A stretch of 38,942 bases of DNA from contig NZ_BSRG01000017.1 of NCBI RefSeq assembly GCF_040363165.1, positions 1-38,942 of the forward strand, in the 5' to 3' direction. Each line of letters opens with the position of its first letter. Position 1 is the first letter of the stretch. The notes under the pieces were generated by a model. It did not search any database. It was not told the origin of the DNA and was given only the letters and a program-made list of their open reading frames with translations. This DNA comes from Thermus sp. LT1-2-5. GTDB taxonomy: Bacteria > Deinococcota > Deinococci > Deinococcales > Thermaceae. Positions 7,397 through 15,144 of this stretch are shown here, in pieces. The position numbers and the translations under genes were made by a program.

Positions 7397-9034
7397 CTAT
7401 TCTAGCCCCTCCAGAAGCGCCCTCGCCGCCTGGCGCCCCGTGAAGAGGCACCCCCCGAGGAAGGTGCCCTCCAGGGCCTTGTACCCGTGGAACCCCCCAC
7501 CCCCAAACCCCGCCGCCTCCCCCACGGCGTAAAGCCCGGGAAGGGGGTCGCCCTTGGGGGTGAGGGCCCGGGCCTTGAGGTCCGTCTGGATGCCTCCCAG
7601 GGTCTTGCGGGTAAGGGTCCAAAGGCGCACCGCCACCAAGGGGCCCTTCCCTGAGAGGAAAGGGGCGGGCTTGGCCACGCGGAAAAGCCGGTCTCCCCGG
7701 TAACGGCGGAAGGTGTGGAGGGCGAGGACTTGGCCGTCCTTGGCGAAGGGGTTGAGGAGTTCCAGGTCCCGGGCCCGGAGTTCCGCCTCGAGGCGCACGG
7801 GGTCCAAAACCCCGGGAACCAGGGCATCCATCTTCCGCAGGAGGTCGGAAAGGTGCTCCGCCACCAAAAAGTCCTTGCCCCGCTCCAAGAAGGCCCGCAC
7901 GGGGGCGCTGGGCCCAAACAGACGGTTTTTCACCACCTGGAACCAGCTCCTTTCGGTGAGGTCCGGGTTCTGCTCCGAGCCCGAGAGGGCGAACTCCTTC
8001 TTCAGGGTGCGCAGGTCTAGGATAAACCAGCTCCAGTCAAAACCGGTGTGGCGCAGGTGGCGCAGGGTTTCCAAGGCGTCAAAACCGGGGAAAAGGGGTG
8101 GGGGAAGGCGCCTTCCCGTGGCGTCCACCCAGAGGGCCGAGGGCCCGGGGAGGATGCGGATGCCGTGGTTCGTCCAGATGGGGCTATGGTTCTCCACCCC
8201 CTCGGGGTAGTGCCACATGCGGTCCAGGTTGACGAGGCGTGCCCCCGCCCGCTCCGCCAGGAAGAGCCCGGAGCCGTCCACGTGGTCGGGCACGCCGGAA
8301 AGCATCCTCTCCGGCGGCTTGCCCATGCGCTCCGGCCAATGGCGGCGCACCAGGTCCAGGTTGGCCCCAATCCCCCCCGTGGCCAGCACCACCGCCTGGG
8401 CGCGGAAGGCGAACTCCCTCAGGGCCTTGCGGCTGGTGGGCACCCCCCGGGGCTTGGGGTCTTCCTCCAACACCACGCCCATCACCCCCACCGCCTTTCC
8501 CCCCTCCACCCACACCTCCTCCACCCGGTGGCGGAGGAGAACCCGGAGGCTTCCCGCCTCCCGCAAGGCCTCCGCCCGGCGCAAAAAGGGCTCCAAGAGG
8601 CCCGGCCCCGTGCCCCAGACGATGTGGAAACGGGGAACAGAGTTGCCGTGGCCCGTGGCCAGGCCCCCGCCCCGCTCCGCCCAGCCCACCACCGGGAAAA
8701 AGCGCACCCCCAAGGAAGCGAGCCAGGCCCGCTTCTCCCCGGAGGCAAAACTCAAATAAGCCTGGGCCCAAAGCTGGCCATAGTAGTCCTCCTCCCGGTG
8801 GTAGCCGGCAGCCCCCAGCCAGTCTTGGAAGGCCAATTCCACCGTGTCGCGAATGCCAAGCCGGCGTTGCTCGGGGGAGTTCACCAAAAAAAGCCCCCCA
8901 AAGGACCAGTACGCCTGCCCCCCCAGGTGGGGTTCCTGCTCCAGGAGGAGAACCCGCTTCCCCCGGGCCGCCACCTCCGTGGCCACCACCAGGCCAGCGA
9001 GCCCCCCGCCCACCACCACCACGTCCGCATCCAT
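7397..9034 (-). CDS. FAD-binding dehydrogenase, fumarate reductase/ketosteroid dehydrogenase-like
   Basis: 545 residues. N-terminal FAD site 'DVVVVGGGLAGLVVA' (about 4-18) with acidic 'LLLEQE' closing the Rossmann fold and 'GGQAYWSFGG' contacting the isoalloxazine. A second FAD motif is 'VVLATGGIGAN'. The C-terminus, 'LPGLYAVGEAAGFGGGG' followed by 'GGCLFTGRQAA', is the family terminal FAD contact. The overall layout matches the roughly 550-residue 'FAD-binding dehydrogenases' related to fumarate reductase flavoproteins and 3-ketosteroid dehydrogenases. The substrate is unknown. ATG 9034 has its own consensus -10 upstream. The Fe-S protein gene lies 24 bp upstream and may supply or take electrons. 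Confidence 0.8.
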   Translation of the reverse strand: MDADVVVVGGGLAGLVVATEVAARGKRVLLLEQEPHLGGQAYWSFGGLFLVNSPEQRRLGIRDTVELAFQDWLGAAGYHREEDYYGQLWAQAYLSFASGEKRAWLASLGVRFFPVVGWAERGGGLATGHGNSVPRFHIVWGTGPGLLEPFLRRAEALREAGSLRVLLRHRVEEVWVEGGKAVGVMGVVLEEDPKPRGVPTSRKALREFAFRAQAVVLATGGIGANLDLVRRHWPERMGKPPERMLSGVPDHVDGSGLFLAERAGARLVNLDRMWHYPEGVENHSPIWTNHGIRILPGPSALWVDATGRRLPPPLFPGFDALETLRHLRHTGFDWSWFILDLRTLKKEFALSGSEQNPDLTERSWFQVVKNRLFGPSAPVRAFLERGKDFLVAEHLSDLLRKMDALVPGVLDPVRLEAELRARDLELLNPFAKDGQVLALHTFRRYRGDRLFRVAKPAPFLSGKGPLVAVRLWTLTRKTLGGIQTDLKARALTPKGDPLPGLYAVGEAAGFGGGGFHGYKALEGTFLGGCLFTGRQAARALLEGLE

Positions 9035-9046
9035 AGCTTGGCGGGG

Positions 9047-9052
9047 ATTATA
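9047..9052 (-). promoter_or_regulatory. Consensus -10 box before the FAD dehydrogenase
   Basis: TATAAT on the minus strand, 12 nt upstream of ATG 9034, in the 24-bp gap after the Fe-S protein gene. No matching -35 is seen at 16-18 nt. The expected start point would give a leader of about 5 nt. Confidence 0.45.
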
Positions 9053-9058
9053 CCAAGT

Positions 9059-10000
9059 TCAAAGGTCGTACCAGGGAGGTTTGCCCCGGAAAAGCTCCAA
9101 CTCCTGGCCCACCTCCTCCTTAGGAGCGGCCTCGAGGCGGATCACCTGGGGCGGGCAGCTTTCCACGCAGGCCCCGCACCCGGTGCAGGCCTCCACCTTG
9201 AGCCTCAGAACGTACTCCTCCCCCTCCCGCACCCGGTAGACCGCCCCCGTGGGGCAGACGTTGGTGCAGACCGGGCACAGGGTACACCCCTCCTCCACCC
9301 GGATCCGGGGCCAGGCCACCTCCTCGGCCCGGGAGGCGGCGAGAAAGCGGAGGCGAAGCTCCGCCGGCAAGCCCTTTTCCTCGGGCTCCTGGGGCAGGGG
9401 AAGCTCGGGGACCAGGTCGGCGGCGGTGCGCTTGGCGCTTCCCAAAAGGGCCTGGAAGAGCTCCCGCCGCCCCACCTTTTCCCCGGGAAGCTCCCCTTGG
9501 CGCACCTCCACCTCCACGGGGAAGTAGCGCCGGGCCGCTTCCGCCATCCTCTCCAGGTGCTCCGGCACCGAGGGCCCCCCGATGCGGCAGTGGGCGCAGT
9601 CCCCCCGGGCCAGGACCAGCCGGCCAAAACGGCTTCCCGCCTCGGCCAAAAGCCCGGGGGTGAGCCGGCCCAGGCACAGGACCTCTTCTCCCTTGCCCTC
9701 CGCCTTGGAACAGCGAAGCTGCCCCTTGCCCCGGATCAGGGCCTCCTGGATGCCCCCCAAGGGGTACTCCAGGGCGAGGCCGGGGCAGACCCCGGTGCAG
9801 AGGCCGCAGCCCGTGCACAAGACCTCGTCCAGCTCCACCCGCCACCCCTCCAGGCGCACCGCCCCCTTGGGACAGGCCTGGTAGCATCGGTCGCACCCCC
9901 CCACGCTGTTCTTGTAGAGGAGGCAGCGGGCCTCGGTGTAGCGGGGCCTGGGGTCCGTGGCCTTGAGAAAGGCGTTGAGGAGGTTGTCCAAGAGGCCCAT
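9059..10000 (-). CDS. Multi-cluster 4Fe-4S protein of unknown pathway
   Basis: 313 residues, soluble. Cysteine motifs in order: CDRCYQACP near 36-44; CTGCGLCTGVCP near 62-73; isolated cysteines and CAHC in the middle (about 97-137); then CTLCPVCTNVCP and CTGCGACVESCP in the last third. The N- and C-terminal pairs look like two bacterial-type 2[4Fe-4S] ferredoxin modules flanking a roughly 150-residue domain whose 'CxG...CAHC' cysteines may bind another cluster or sense redox. ATG 10000 overlaps the TAA of the DAHP synthase gene by one base. I do not recognise a named family. The following FAD dehydrogenase is the likeliest partner. Confidence 0.75.
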   Translation of the reverse strand: MGLLDNLLNAFLKATDPRPRYTEARCLLYKNSVGGCDRCYQACPKGAVRLEGWRVELDEVLCTGCGLCTGVCPGLALEYPLGGIQEALIRGKGQLRCSKAEGKGEEVLCLGRLTPGLLAEAGSRFGRLVLARGDCAHCRIGGPSVPEHLERMAEAARRYFPVEVEVRQGELPGEKVGRRELFQALLGSAKRTAADLVPELPLPQEPEEKGLPAELRLRFLAASRAEEVAWPRIRVEEGCTLCPVCTNVCPTGAVYRVREGEEYVLRLKVEACTGCGACVESCPPQVIRLEAAPKEEVGQELELFRGKPPWYDL

Positions 10001-11064
10001 TAGCCCTCGAGGAGGTCCCCTATGACCGCCAAAAAGCGGTCAAACTGGGCGAAGTCCATCTGCTGCTGGTTGTCGGAAAGGGCCACCTTGGGGTTGGGGT
10101 GGACCTCCACGTGGACCCCGTCCGCCCCCACGGCCAAGGCCGCCCGGGCCAGGGGGGCGAGGAGGTCGGTGCGCCCGGCGGCGTGGGTCACGTCCACCAC
10201 CACCGGCAGGTGGGTTTCCTGCTTGGCCAAGGCCACGGCGGAAAGGTCCAAGGTGTTGCGGGTCCAGCGCTCAAAGGTGCGGATTCCCCTTTCCGCCAGG
10301 ATCACCCTTTCGTTCCCCTGGGAGAGAATGTACTCCGCCGCGTAGAACCACTCCTCCATGGTGGCGGAAAGCCCCCGCTTGAGCAAAACGGGCTTCCCGG
10401 AGCGGCCCACCTCCTTCAGGAGGGCGAAGTTTTGCATGTTGCGGGCCCCGATCTGGAGGATGTCGGCGTACTCCGCCACCACCTCCACGTCCCGGGTGTC
10501 CATGACCTCGGTGACGAACACCATGCCGAAGGCGTCCGCCGCCTTGCGCCCGAGCTTCAGGCCTTCCACCCCCAGGCCCTGGAAGCCGTAGGGGCTTGTC
10601 CGCGGCTTGAAGGCCCCGCCCCGAAGGACTTTCACCCCCCTCTGGGCAAGGAAGCGGGCCGTTTCCATCACCTGCTCCTCCGACTCAATGGAGCAAGGCC
10701 CGGCGATGAGGAGGGGCTTCTCCCCGAACACCACGTCCTTGACCCGCACCTTCGTGGGCTCAGGCTTGTACTTTTTGGAGTAGAGGAACTTCTTCTGGTC
10801 CTGGCGCTCCTCTAGGTCCAGGCTTGCCTGGAAGATTTCCTTGAAGAGCTTGCGAATGGTCTCGTTGGGGAAGGGGCCGGGGTTTTCCGCCGTGAGGTAG
10901 GCCAGCATCTCCTCTTCCCGCTTAGGGTCGTAGTGGGGAAGGCCAAGCTCCGTCTGGATGCGGCCGATCTCCTGCACCAGCCTCCCCCTTTCGGAAAGGA
11001 GGCGCAACAATTCCCGGTTCACCCGGTCCACCTCTTTGCGCAAGGCCAGGATGCGCTCGTCCAT
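10000..11064 (-). CDS. aroG: Bifunctional chorismate mutase / DAHP synthase
   Basis: 354 residues. Residues 1-85 are an AroQ-type chorismate mutase helix bundle ('RKEVDRVNRELLRLLSERG'). Residues about 100-354 are a type I-beta DAHP synthase barrel with 'LLIAGPCSIES', 'RGGAFKPRTSPYGFQGLG', 'LQIGARNMQNF', 'LLKRG', and 'DVTHAAGRTDLL'. It condenses phosphoenolpyruvate and erythrose 4-phosphate in the first shikimate-pathway step. In the Bacillus and Geobacillus relatives with this fusion, the mutase domain provides feedback control by chorismate/prephenate. It has its own promoter after tatC and is followed by the Fe-S gene with a 1-nt overlap, with no functional link obvious. Confidence 0.93.
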   Translation of the reverse strand: MDERILALRKEVDRVNRELLRLLSERGRLVQEIGRIQTELGLPHYDPKREEEMLAYLTAENPGPFPNETIRKLFKEIFQASLDLEERQDQKKFLYSKKYKPEPTKVRVKDVVFGEKPLLIAGPCSIESEEQVMETARFLAQRGVKVLRGGAFKPRTSPYGFQGLGVEGLKLGRKAADAFGMVFVTEVMDTRDVEVVAEYADILQIGARNMQNFALLKEVGRSGKPVLLKRGLSATMEEWFYAAEYILSQGNERVILAERGIRTFERWTRNTLDLSAVALAKQETHLPVVVDVTHAAGRTDLLAPLARAALAVGADGVHVEVHPNPKVALSDNQQQMDFAQFDRFLAVIGDLLEG

Positions 11065-11069
11065 GGGCT

Positions 11070-11101
11070 ATTCTATGGGACAAAGCCCCTTACCTCGTCA
11101 A
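11070..11101 (-). promoter_or_regulatory. aroG promoter with tatC stop codon inside the -35 box
   Basis: On the minus strand, TTGACG (11096-11101) contains the TGA stop of tatC (11098-11100). The -10 is either TAGAAT at 11070-11075 (spacer 20, 5 nt before ATG) or CATAGA at 11072-11077 (spacer 18, 7 nt before ATG). Either would place the start point at or within a few bases of the ATG at 11064, so the mRNA would be leaderless or nearly so. No Shine-Dalgarno is present. Confidence 0.5.
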
Positions 11102-11841
11102 GCGGTTTCTTCCTTGGGCCTTTGCCGCTCGGCCAAGCGGGCCACCAACACGGAGATCCAGTAGAGGACAAGCAGGGGCAAGGTGACGATGGACAAGGAC
11201 ACCACGTCCACCGTGGGGGTGATGACCGCCGCCAGGGTGAGGAGGAGGACCACGGCCACCCGCCAGTTCCGGGCCAAAAAGGCAGAGGAAAGGAGGCCCA
11301 GGCGGGCCAGGAGGTAGCTCACCACCGGCATCTCAAAGACCAGGCCCATGACGGTCATCATCATGAGCACCTGGCCCATGTAGCGGCCGATGGAGATCTG
11401 GGGCGTGACCACGTCCCCCAAGAAGCCCAAGAGGAAGGGGATGGCGAAGGGCAAAAAGCCGTAGTAGGCGAAAAGGGCCCCCAGGGCAAAGCTAAACCCC
11501 GCCCCCAGGAGAAAAGGCCCCGCCAAACGCTTCTCGTGCTCGTAAAGCCCGGGAGCGATGAAGGCCCAGACCTGGTAGACGATAAAGGGCAAGGCCAGGA
11601 CCAGCCCGCCGAAGGCGGCCACCTTCAAGGAAACCAAAAAGGGCTCGGTGATGTCCAGAACGATGAGGTTCACCTGGATGCCGTTTTGCTTGGCCGCCAG
11701 GTCCAAAGGGCGCTTGAGCCAGTCCAGAAGCTGAACCCGGAAGGTCCAGGCCACCCCGGTGCCCACCGCCCAAGCAAGAAGGGAAAAGAGGAGCCGGGTG
11801 CGGAGCTCCTCCAGGTGTTCTACTAGAGGGGCCTCCTTCAA
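11098..11841 (-). CDS. tatC: Twin-arginine translocase subunit TatC
   Basis: 247 residues with six predicted membrane helices. N-terminal 'LVEHLEELRTRLLFS' matches the conserved TatC cytoplasmic motif that binds the twin-arginine signal, and 'QVWAFIAPGLYEHEK' is the other diagnostic stretch. TatC recognises folded, cofactor-bearing proteins and recruits TatA to export them. Start is TTG 11841, overlapping the tatA stop (TTGA), with no better start nearby. The C-terminus 'ERQRPKEETA' is short and cytoplasmic. Its stop codon lies within the downstream aroG -35 box. Confidence 0.95.
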   Translation of the reverse strand: MKEAPLVEHLEELRTRLLFSLLAWAVGTGVAWTFRVQLLDWLKRPLDLAAKQNGIQVNLIVLDITEPFLVSLKVAAFGGLVLALPFIVYQVWAFIAPGLYEHEKRLAGPFLLGAGFSFALGALFAYYGFLPFAIPFLLGFLGDVVTPQISIGRYMGQVLMMMTVMGLVFEMPVVSYLLARLGLLSSAFLARNWRVAVVLLLTLAAVITPTVDVVSLSIVTLPLLVLYWISVLVARLAERQRPKEETA

Positions 11842-12068
11842 GCCTTGGGCTCCTCCTTACCCCCGGCGGGGGCGGGCTCGGCTACCTTCTTGGGCTCCTC
11901 CTTCACGTCCACCGCCTTTTCCAGCTCCTCGCGGATCTCCTGCGCCCCCCGCTTGAACTCCCGGATGCTCTGACCCAAGGAGCGGCCAAGCTCCGGAAGC
12001 TTCTTGGGCCCGAAGATGAGGAGGGCCACCACCAGGATCACCAGGATTTCCGGCATGCCCAGGTTCAT
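11838..12068 (-). CDS. tatA: Twin-arginine translocase subunit TatA
   Basis: 76 residues: one N-terminal membrane helix ('PEILVILVVALLIFG'), the hinge 'FGPKKLPELGRSLG' with conserved F-G and P-K-K-L-P, an amphipathic helix 'SIREFKRGAQEIREE', and a charged Lys/Glu/Pro-rich tail. It forms the pore oligomer with TatC, which follows with a 4-nt overlap. Only one TatA/B-type protein is here, so this may be a minimal TatAC system. ATG 12068 is chosen because its -10 box is exactly 7 nt upstream. ATG at residue 5 is an alternative. Confidence 0.93.
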   Translation of the reverse strand: MNLGMPEILVILVVALLIFGPKKLPELGRSLGQSIREFKRGAQEIREELEKAVDVKEEPKKVAEPAPAGGKEEPKA

Positions 12069-12075
12069 AGCCTCC

Positions 12076-12081
12076 AGTTTA
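12076..12081 (-). promoter_or_regulatory. -10 element of tatAC, leaderless geometry
   Basis: TAAACT on the minus strand, exactly 7 nt before ATG 12068. The 7-nt spacer is GGAGGCT, so it could also serve as a Shine-Dalgarno if transcription read through from glmU. The -35 region is weak. It lies in the 39-bp gap between glmU and tatA. Confidence 0.5.
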
Positions 12082-12107
12082 GCACCTGGGCTGAAGGAGG
12101 AATGAAG

Positions 12108-13469
12108 CTAGCCCTCCTCCCGCTTCCTCTTGGCGTAGCCCTCGAGGTTCCGCTGCCTTCCCCGGGCCACGGCCAAGGCGTCCTCGGGCACGTCGTGGGT
12201 GATGACGCTCCCCGCCCCCACCATGGCCCCATCCCCCACCCGCACGGGGGCCACCAGGACGCTATTGGAGCCGATGAAGGCCTGCTTGCCGATGAAGGTC
12301 TTGTGCTTGCGCTTGCCGTCGTAGTTGGCGGTGATGACCCCCGCCCCGATGTTAGCCCCCTCCCCCACCTCGGCGTCCCCCAGGTAGGCCAGGTGCCCCG
12401 CCTTGACCCCGGGGTGGAGGCGGCTGTTCTTCACCTCCACGAAGTTGCCCACGTGCACCCCTTCCTCCAGGACCGCCCCCGGGCGGAGGCGGGCAAAGGG
12501 CCCGGCGTCCGCCCCCCCATGCAGGTGGGCCCCCAGGGCCACGGTGTGGGCGTGGACCTTGGCCCCGGGCTCGAGGAGGGTGTCCTCCAAAACCGCATAG
12601 GGCCCCACCTCGCACCCCTCCCCGATCCGGGTCCTCCCCTTGAGGACCACCCCGGGCCAGAGGGTCACGTCGGGGGCGAGCTCCACGGAGGGCTCCAGGT
12701 AAATGGTCTCGGGGAGGACCATGCGCACGCCCCGCCTCATCCACTCCGCCCGGAGCCGGGCCAAGAGAACCCCCTCCACCCGGGCGAGCTCCTCCCGGGT
12801 GTTCACCCCCAAGGCCTCCTCCGCCACGCCCCGCACCGCCACCACCTTCTTCCCGTGGGCCCGGTAGATGGCGATGAGGTCGGGGAGGTAGTACTCCTTA
12901 GCGGCGTTTTCGTTTTTCACCTCCTTGAGGGCTTGGAAGAGGAAGCCGTCAAAGGCGTAGGCCCCGGCGTTCACCTCCCGGATGGCCTTAAGGGCAGGGG
13001 AAGCGTCCTTCTCCTCCACGTTGGCCAGCACCTCCTCCCCTTCCCTAAGGATCCGGCCATAGCCCGTGGGGTCTTCCAGCTCCACGGTAAGGAGGGCCAT
13101 TCCCGCCCCTTCCGCCACCTTCCCCAATAGGGCCTTGAGGGTGTCGGGGGAAAGGAGGGGGGTATCCCCCTGGGTCACCAAAAAGGGGCCGGGAAAGTCC
13201 TTCAGCAGGGCCTCCGCCTGCAAGAGGGCGTGGGCGGTGCCGAGCTGGGCCTCCTGGCGGGCGATCTCCACCGGGTAGCCCTTCAGGGCCTCCTCCACCT
13301 CCGAAGCGCCGTGGCCCACCACCACCACAAGCCGCCCGGGGCCTAAGGCCAAGGCGGTTTCCACGGCGTAAAGGAGCATGGGCTTGCCCAAAAGGGGATG
13401 CAGGACCTTGGGCAGGCGGGACTTCATCCGGGTCCCCTGCCCCGCGGCCAGGATCACGTGGGCGTGCAT
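12108..13469 (-). CDS. glmU: GlmU: UDP-GlcNAc pyrophosphorylase / GlcN-1-P acetyltransferase
   Basis: 453 residues. Makes UDP-N-acetylglucosamine for peptidoglycan and glycans. N-terminal nucleotidyltransferase (about 1-225) has 'ILAAGQGTRMKSRLPKVLHP', 'QLGTAHALLQA' and 'TQGDTPLL'. The C-terminal left-handed beta-helix (about 245-450) has the hexapeptide pattern, 'ANIGAGVITANYDGKRKHKT' and 'FIGSNSVLVAPV'. ATG 13469 begins MHAHVILAAG, 10 nt after the lgt stop with AGAGG upstream; a TTG at 13487 would overlap lgt and looks less likely. With lgt it forms a cell-envelope pair inside this minus-strand block. Confidence 0.95.
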   Translation of the reverse strand: MHAHVILAAGQGTRMKSRLPKVLHPLLGKPMLLYAVETALALGPGRLVVVVGHGASEVEEALKGYPVEIARQEAQLGTAHALLQAEALLKDFPGPFLVTQGDTPLLSPDTLKALLGKVAEGAGMALLTVELEDPTGYGRILREGEEVLANVEEKDASPALKAIREVNAGAYAFDGFLFQALKEVKNENAAKEYYLPDLIAIYRAHGKKVVAVRGVAEEALGVNTREELARVEGVLLARLRAEWMRRGVRMVLPETIYLEPSVELAPDVTLWPGVVLKGRTRIGEGCEVGPYAVLEDTLLEPGAKVHAHTVALGAHLHGGADAGPFARLRPGAVLEEGVHVGNFVEVKNSRLHPGVKAGHLAYLGDAEVGEGANIGAGVITANYDGKRKHKTFIGKQAFIGSNSVLVAPVRVGDGAMVGAGSVITHDVPEDALAVARGRQRNLEGYAKRKREEG

Positions 13470-13479
13470 GGCCTCTATC

Positions 13480-14331
13480 TTAGCCAACCTTCTTGGAAGC
13501 GCGCGCCAGGTGCCGGAGCATGTAGAGGGAAAGGAGGATAAGGGGCAGGCTCACCACCTGGGTGGCGGTGAAAAGGCCGATGCCGAGCTCGTCGTTGCGG
13601 TAAACGGGAAGCCAAAGGGGGTTCAGACGGAAGGGCTCTTCCAACACGGAGCGGAGGATGCTGTACCAAAGGAGGAAGTTCCAGAAAGCGTAGCCGGGGA
13701 AGGGGTTCTTGCGAAGCCAGTAGAAGGCAAGGGGCAAGAGGATGACCCCCACCAAGGCCCCGTAGACCTGGGTGAGGTGGACAGGCCCCCGCAGGAGCTC
13801 GGCGCACCGGTAAACCTGCGAGATGTCGTCAATCCCCGGGCAGACCCCGGGAAACCCCTTGGCCCACTCCGGCCAGGTGAACCCTATGGGCAAAGCGGTG
13901 AGGCGGCCCACGGTGTCCGAGCCGTTCATCAGGTTGCCGATCCGACCGGCGATGATCCCCAAGGCCACCCCGGGGGTGGCGGCGTCCAGGTAGGGCCAGA
14001 GGGGGTAGCCCTTCTTCCGGTGGTAATAGAGGAAGACCAAAGCCCCCCCCAAAATGGCCCCGTGGAAGGAAAGGCCCCCGTGCCAGATATAGAGAACCTC
14101 TGCCGGGTTTTGCAGGAAGTAGCCGGGGGAGGTGAGGACGTAACCGAGCCGGGCCCCCACCACGCCCCACACCACGGCCCAAAACGCCACCCGCTCGAAC
14201 TTCTCGGCGTCCAGGCCCCAGGCCCTCAGGCGGCGTTTAGCCAGTTCAAAGCCGAGGAAGATAGCCAGGGTGAGGAGGAAGCCGTACCACTGGATGCGCA
14301 AGGGGCCGATCTGGATCATGGTAGGGTCCAT
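13480..14331 (-). CDS. lgt: Prolipoprotein diacylglyceryl transferase
   Basis: 283 residues, about seven membrane helices. Transfers diacylglycerol from phosphatidylglycerol to the lipobox cysteine of prolipoproteins. Conserved features: 'RIQWYGFLL' near the N-terminus, '[13 protein letters not shown]' containing the essential histidine region, 'GRIGNLMNG' (Lgt signature G-R-x-G-N-x-x-N), and 'RSVLEEPFR' near the C-terminus. An insert with two cysteines ('[18 protein letters not shown]') follows the signature in the periplasmic part and could form a disulfide. Start ATG 14331 lies 3 nt after the glutaredoxin-like gene. ATG at residue 5 is an alternative. It would process the lipoprotein at 5043. 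Confidence 0.93.
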   Translation of the reverse strand: MDPTMIQIGPLRIQWYGFLLTLAIFLGFELAKRRLRAWGLDAEKFERVAFWAVVWGVVGARLGYVLTSPGYFLQNPAEVLYIWHGGLSFHGAILGGALVFLYYHRKKGYPLWPYLDAATPGVALGIIAGRIGNLMNGSDTVGRLTALPIGFTWPEWAKGFPGVCPGIDDISQVYRCAELLRGPVHLTQVYGALVGVILLPLAFYWLRKNPFPGYAFWNFLLWYSILRSVLEEPFRLNPLWLPVYRNDELGIGLFTATQVVSLPLILLSLYMLRHLARASKKVG

Positions 14332-14334
14332 GGT

Positions 14335-14565
14335 TCACCTCTGGAGTTCCCCGATGAAGGCCATAAGTTCCCGCTCCCCGAAAGCCCCTTCCAAAAGCAC
14401 CCGATCCCCCAGGAGCAAGACGGGGACCCGGAAGGTGTAAAGACGGAAAAGCTCCGGGTCTTGGTCCACGTCCCGGCGTACGTAGGGCACCCCCAGGGTC
14501 CAAAGGGCCCTTTCCGCCTTCTCGCAAAGCCCACACCCCTCGCGGGTAACGAAGACGAGCTCCAT
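14335..14565 (-). CDS. Glutaredoxin-like / DUF836 small thiol protein
   Basis: 76 residues from ATG 14565, which has GGGGGC just upstream; ATG 14577 would add four residues. Thioredoxin-fold outline: strand 'ELVFVTREGCGLCEKAERAL' with a C-G-L-C active site near residues 11-14, a second strand 'VPYVRRDVDQDPEL', then 'VPVLLLGDRVLLEG' with the cis-proline position V-P-V. Such proteins usually act as small disulfide reductants or glutaredoxin relatives; the partner is unknown. It is followed by lgt after 3 nt, so it belongs to that operon. Confidence 0.78.
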   Translation of the reverse strand: MELVFVTREGCGLCEKAERALWTLGVPYVRRDVDQDPELFRLYTFRVPVLLLGDRVLLEGAFGERELMAFIGELQR

Positions 14566-14580
14566 GCCCCCAAGCATACG

Positions 14581-15057
14581 CTAGAAGACCGCCCGAACCA
14601 CCAGCAGGCCCATGGCCAGATGGACGAGGACCTTGGCCACCACCCCGCCCATGAGGCCCACCAGGGTGCCCCAGGCCGCCCTCAAGGCCTCCTCCGGCCT
14701 CCTGCCCGCCAGGTATTCAAAAAGCCAGGCCAGGAGGAAGGGGAGCACCAAGACCCCCACCACCCCTAGGAAAAGGCCCAGGAGGCCTCCCAAGAAGGCG
14801 CCCCAAAGGCCCGCCCGCCCGGCCCCGTACCGCTTCGCCCCCACCAAGGCCGCCAGGTTGTCCAGGAGCATGGCCAAAAGGGCCAAGGCCCCAAGGAGAA
14901 CCCACAGCCCGAGGGAAAGCTCCCGAAAGCCCACGAGGACCTCGTGCAAGAAAGCGGCCAAGAGGATCACCAAGGTGGCGGGCACAAAAGGCACCAAGGT
15001 GAGGAGGACCCCCGCCACCCAAAGGGCCACAAAGAGCCAATCCGCCAGGGCGTCCAC
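14581..15057 (-). CDS. DUF456 family membrane protein
   Basis: 158 residues, very hydrophobic with about five to six membrane segments. The layout fits DUF456: an early 'LTLVPFVPATLVI' turn, a central 'LLDNLAALVGAKRYGAGRAGLWGAFLGGLLG' block (residues 65-95), and a 'GTLVGLMGGVVAKVLVHL' end. No biochemical function is known to me. GTG 15057 is the start; a -10-like TAGGCT at 15064-15069 lies 6 nt upstream. It begins the minus-strand operon and ends 15 nt before the glutaredoxin-like gene. Confidence 0.72.
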   Translation of the reverse strand: MDALADWLFVALWVAGVLLTLVPFVPATLVILLAAFLHEVLVGFRELSLGLWVLLGALALLAMLLDNLAALVGAKRYGAGRAGLWGAFLGGLLGLFLGVVGVLVLPFLLAWLFEYLAGRRPEEALRAAWGTLVGLMGGVVAKVLVHLAMGLLVVRAVF

Positions 15058-15144
15058 GGCCCAAGCCTAGGACAAAAGGGGATGAGAAGGGCAAGGGACA
15101 TCCGCCACCCCCAGGAAGCGTAAGCTCAGGGGTAGGAGGCGGGT
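15058..15144. promoter_or_regulatory. Divergent intergenic region between DUF456 gene and ald-like gene
   Basis: 87 bp. On the minus strand TAGGCT (15064-15069) lies 6 nt before the GTG of the DUF456 gene, a near-leaderless layout. On the plus strand TAAGCT (15121-15126) is a possible -10, followed by an 18-nt leader containing a strong AGGAGG Shine-Dalgarno before ATG 15145. No good -35 box is seen for either. Confidence 0.35.

Noticed and set aside
8048..10003. 651-codon plus-strand open frame opposite the FAD dehydrogenase and Fe-S genes
   Set aside because: Antisense shadow; no domain, no Shine-Dalgarno, composition of reversed codons, while both minus-strand genes have intact motifs.
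13378..14769. 463-codon plus-strand open frame opposite lgt and the glutaredoxin-like gene
   Set aside because: Product is His/Pro/Gly/Glu-rich antisense translation; the minus-strand genes are certain.
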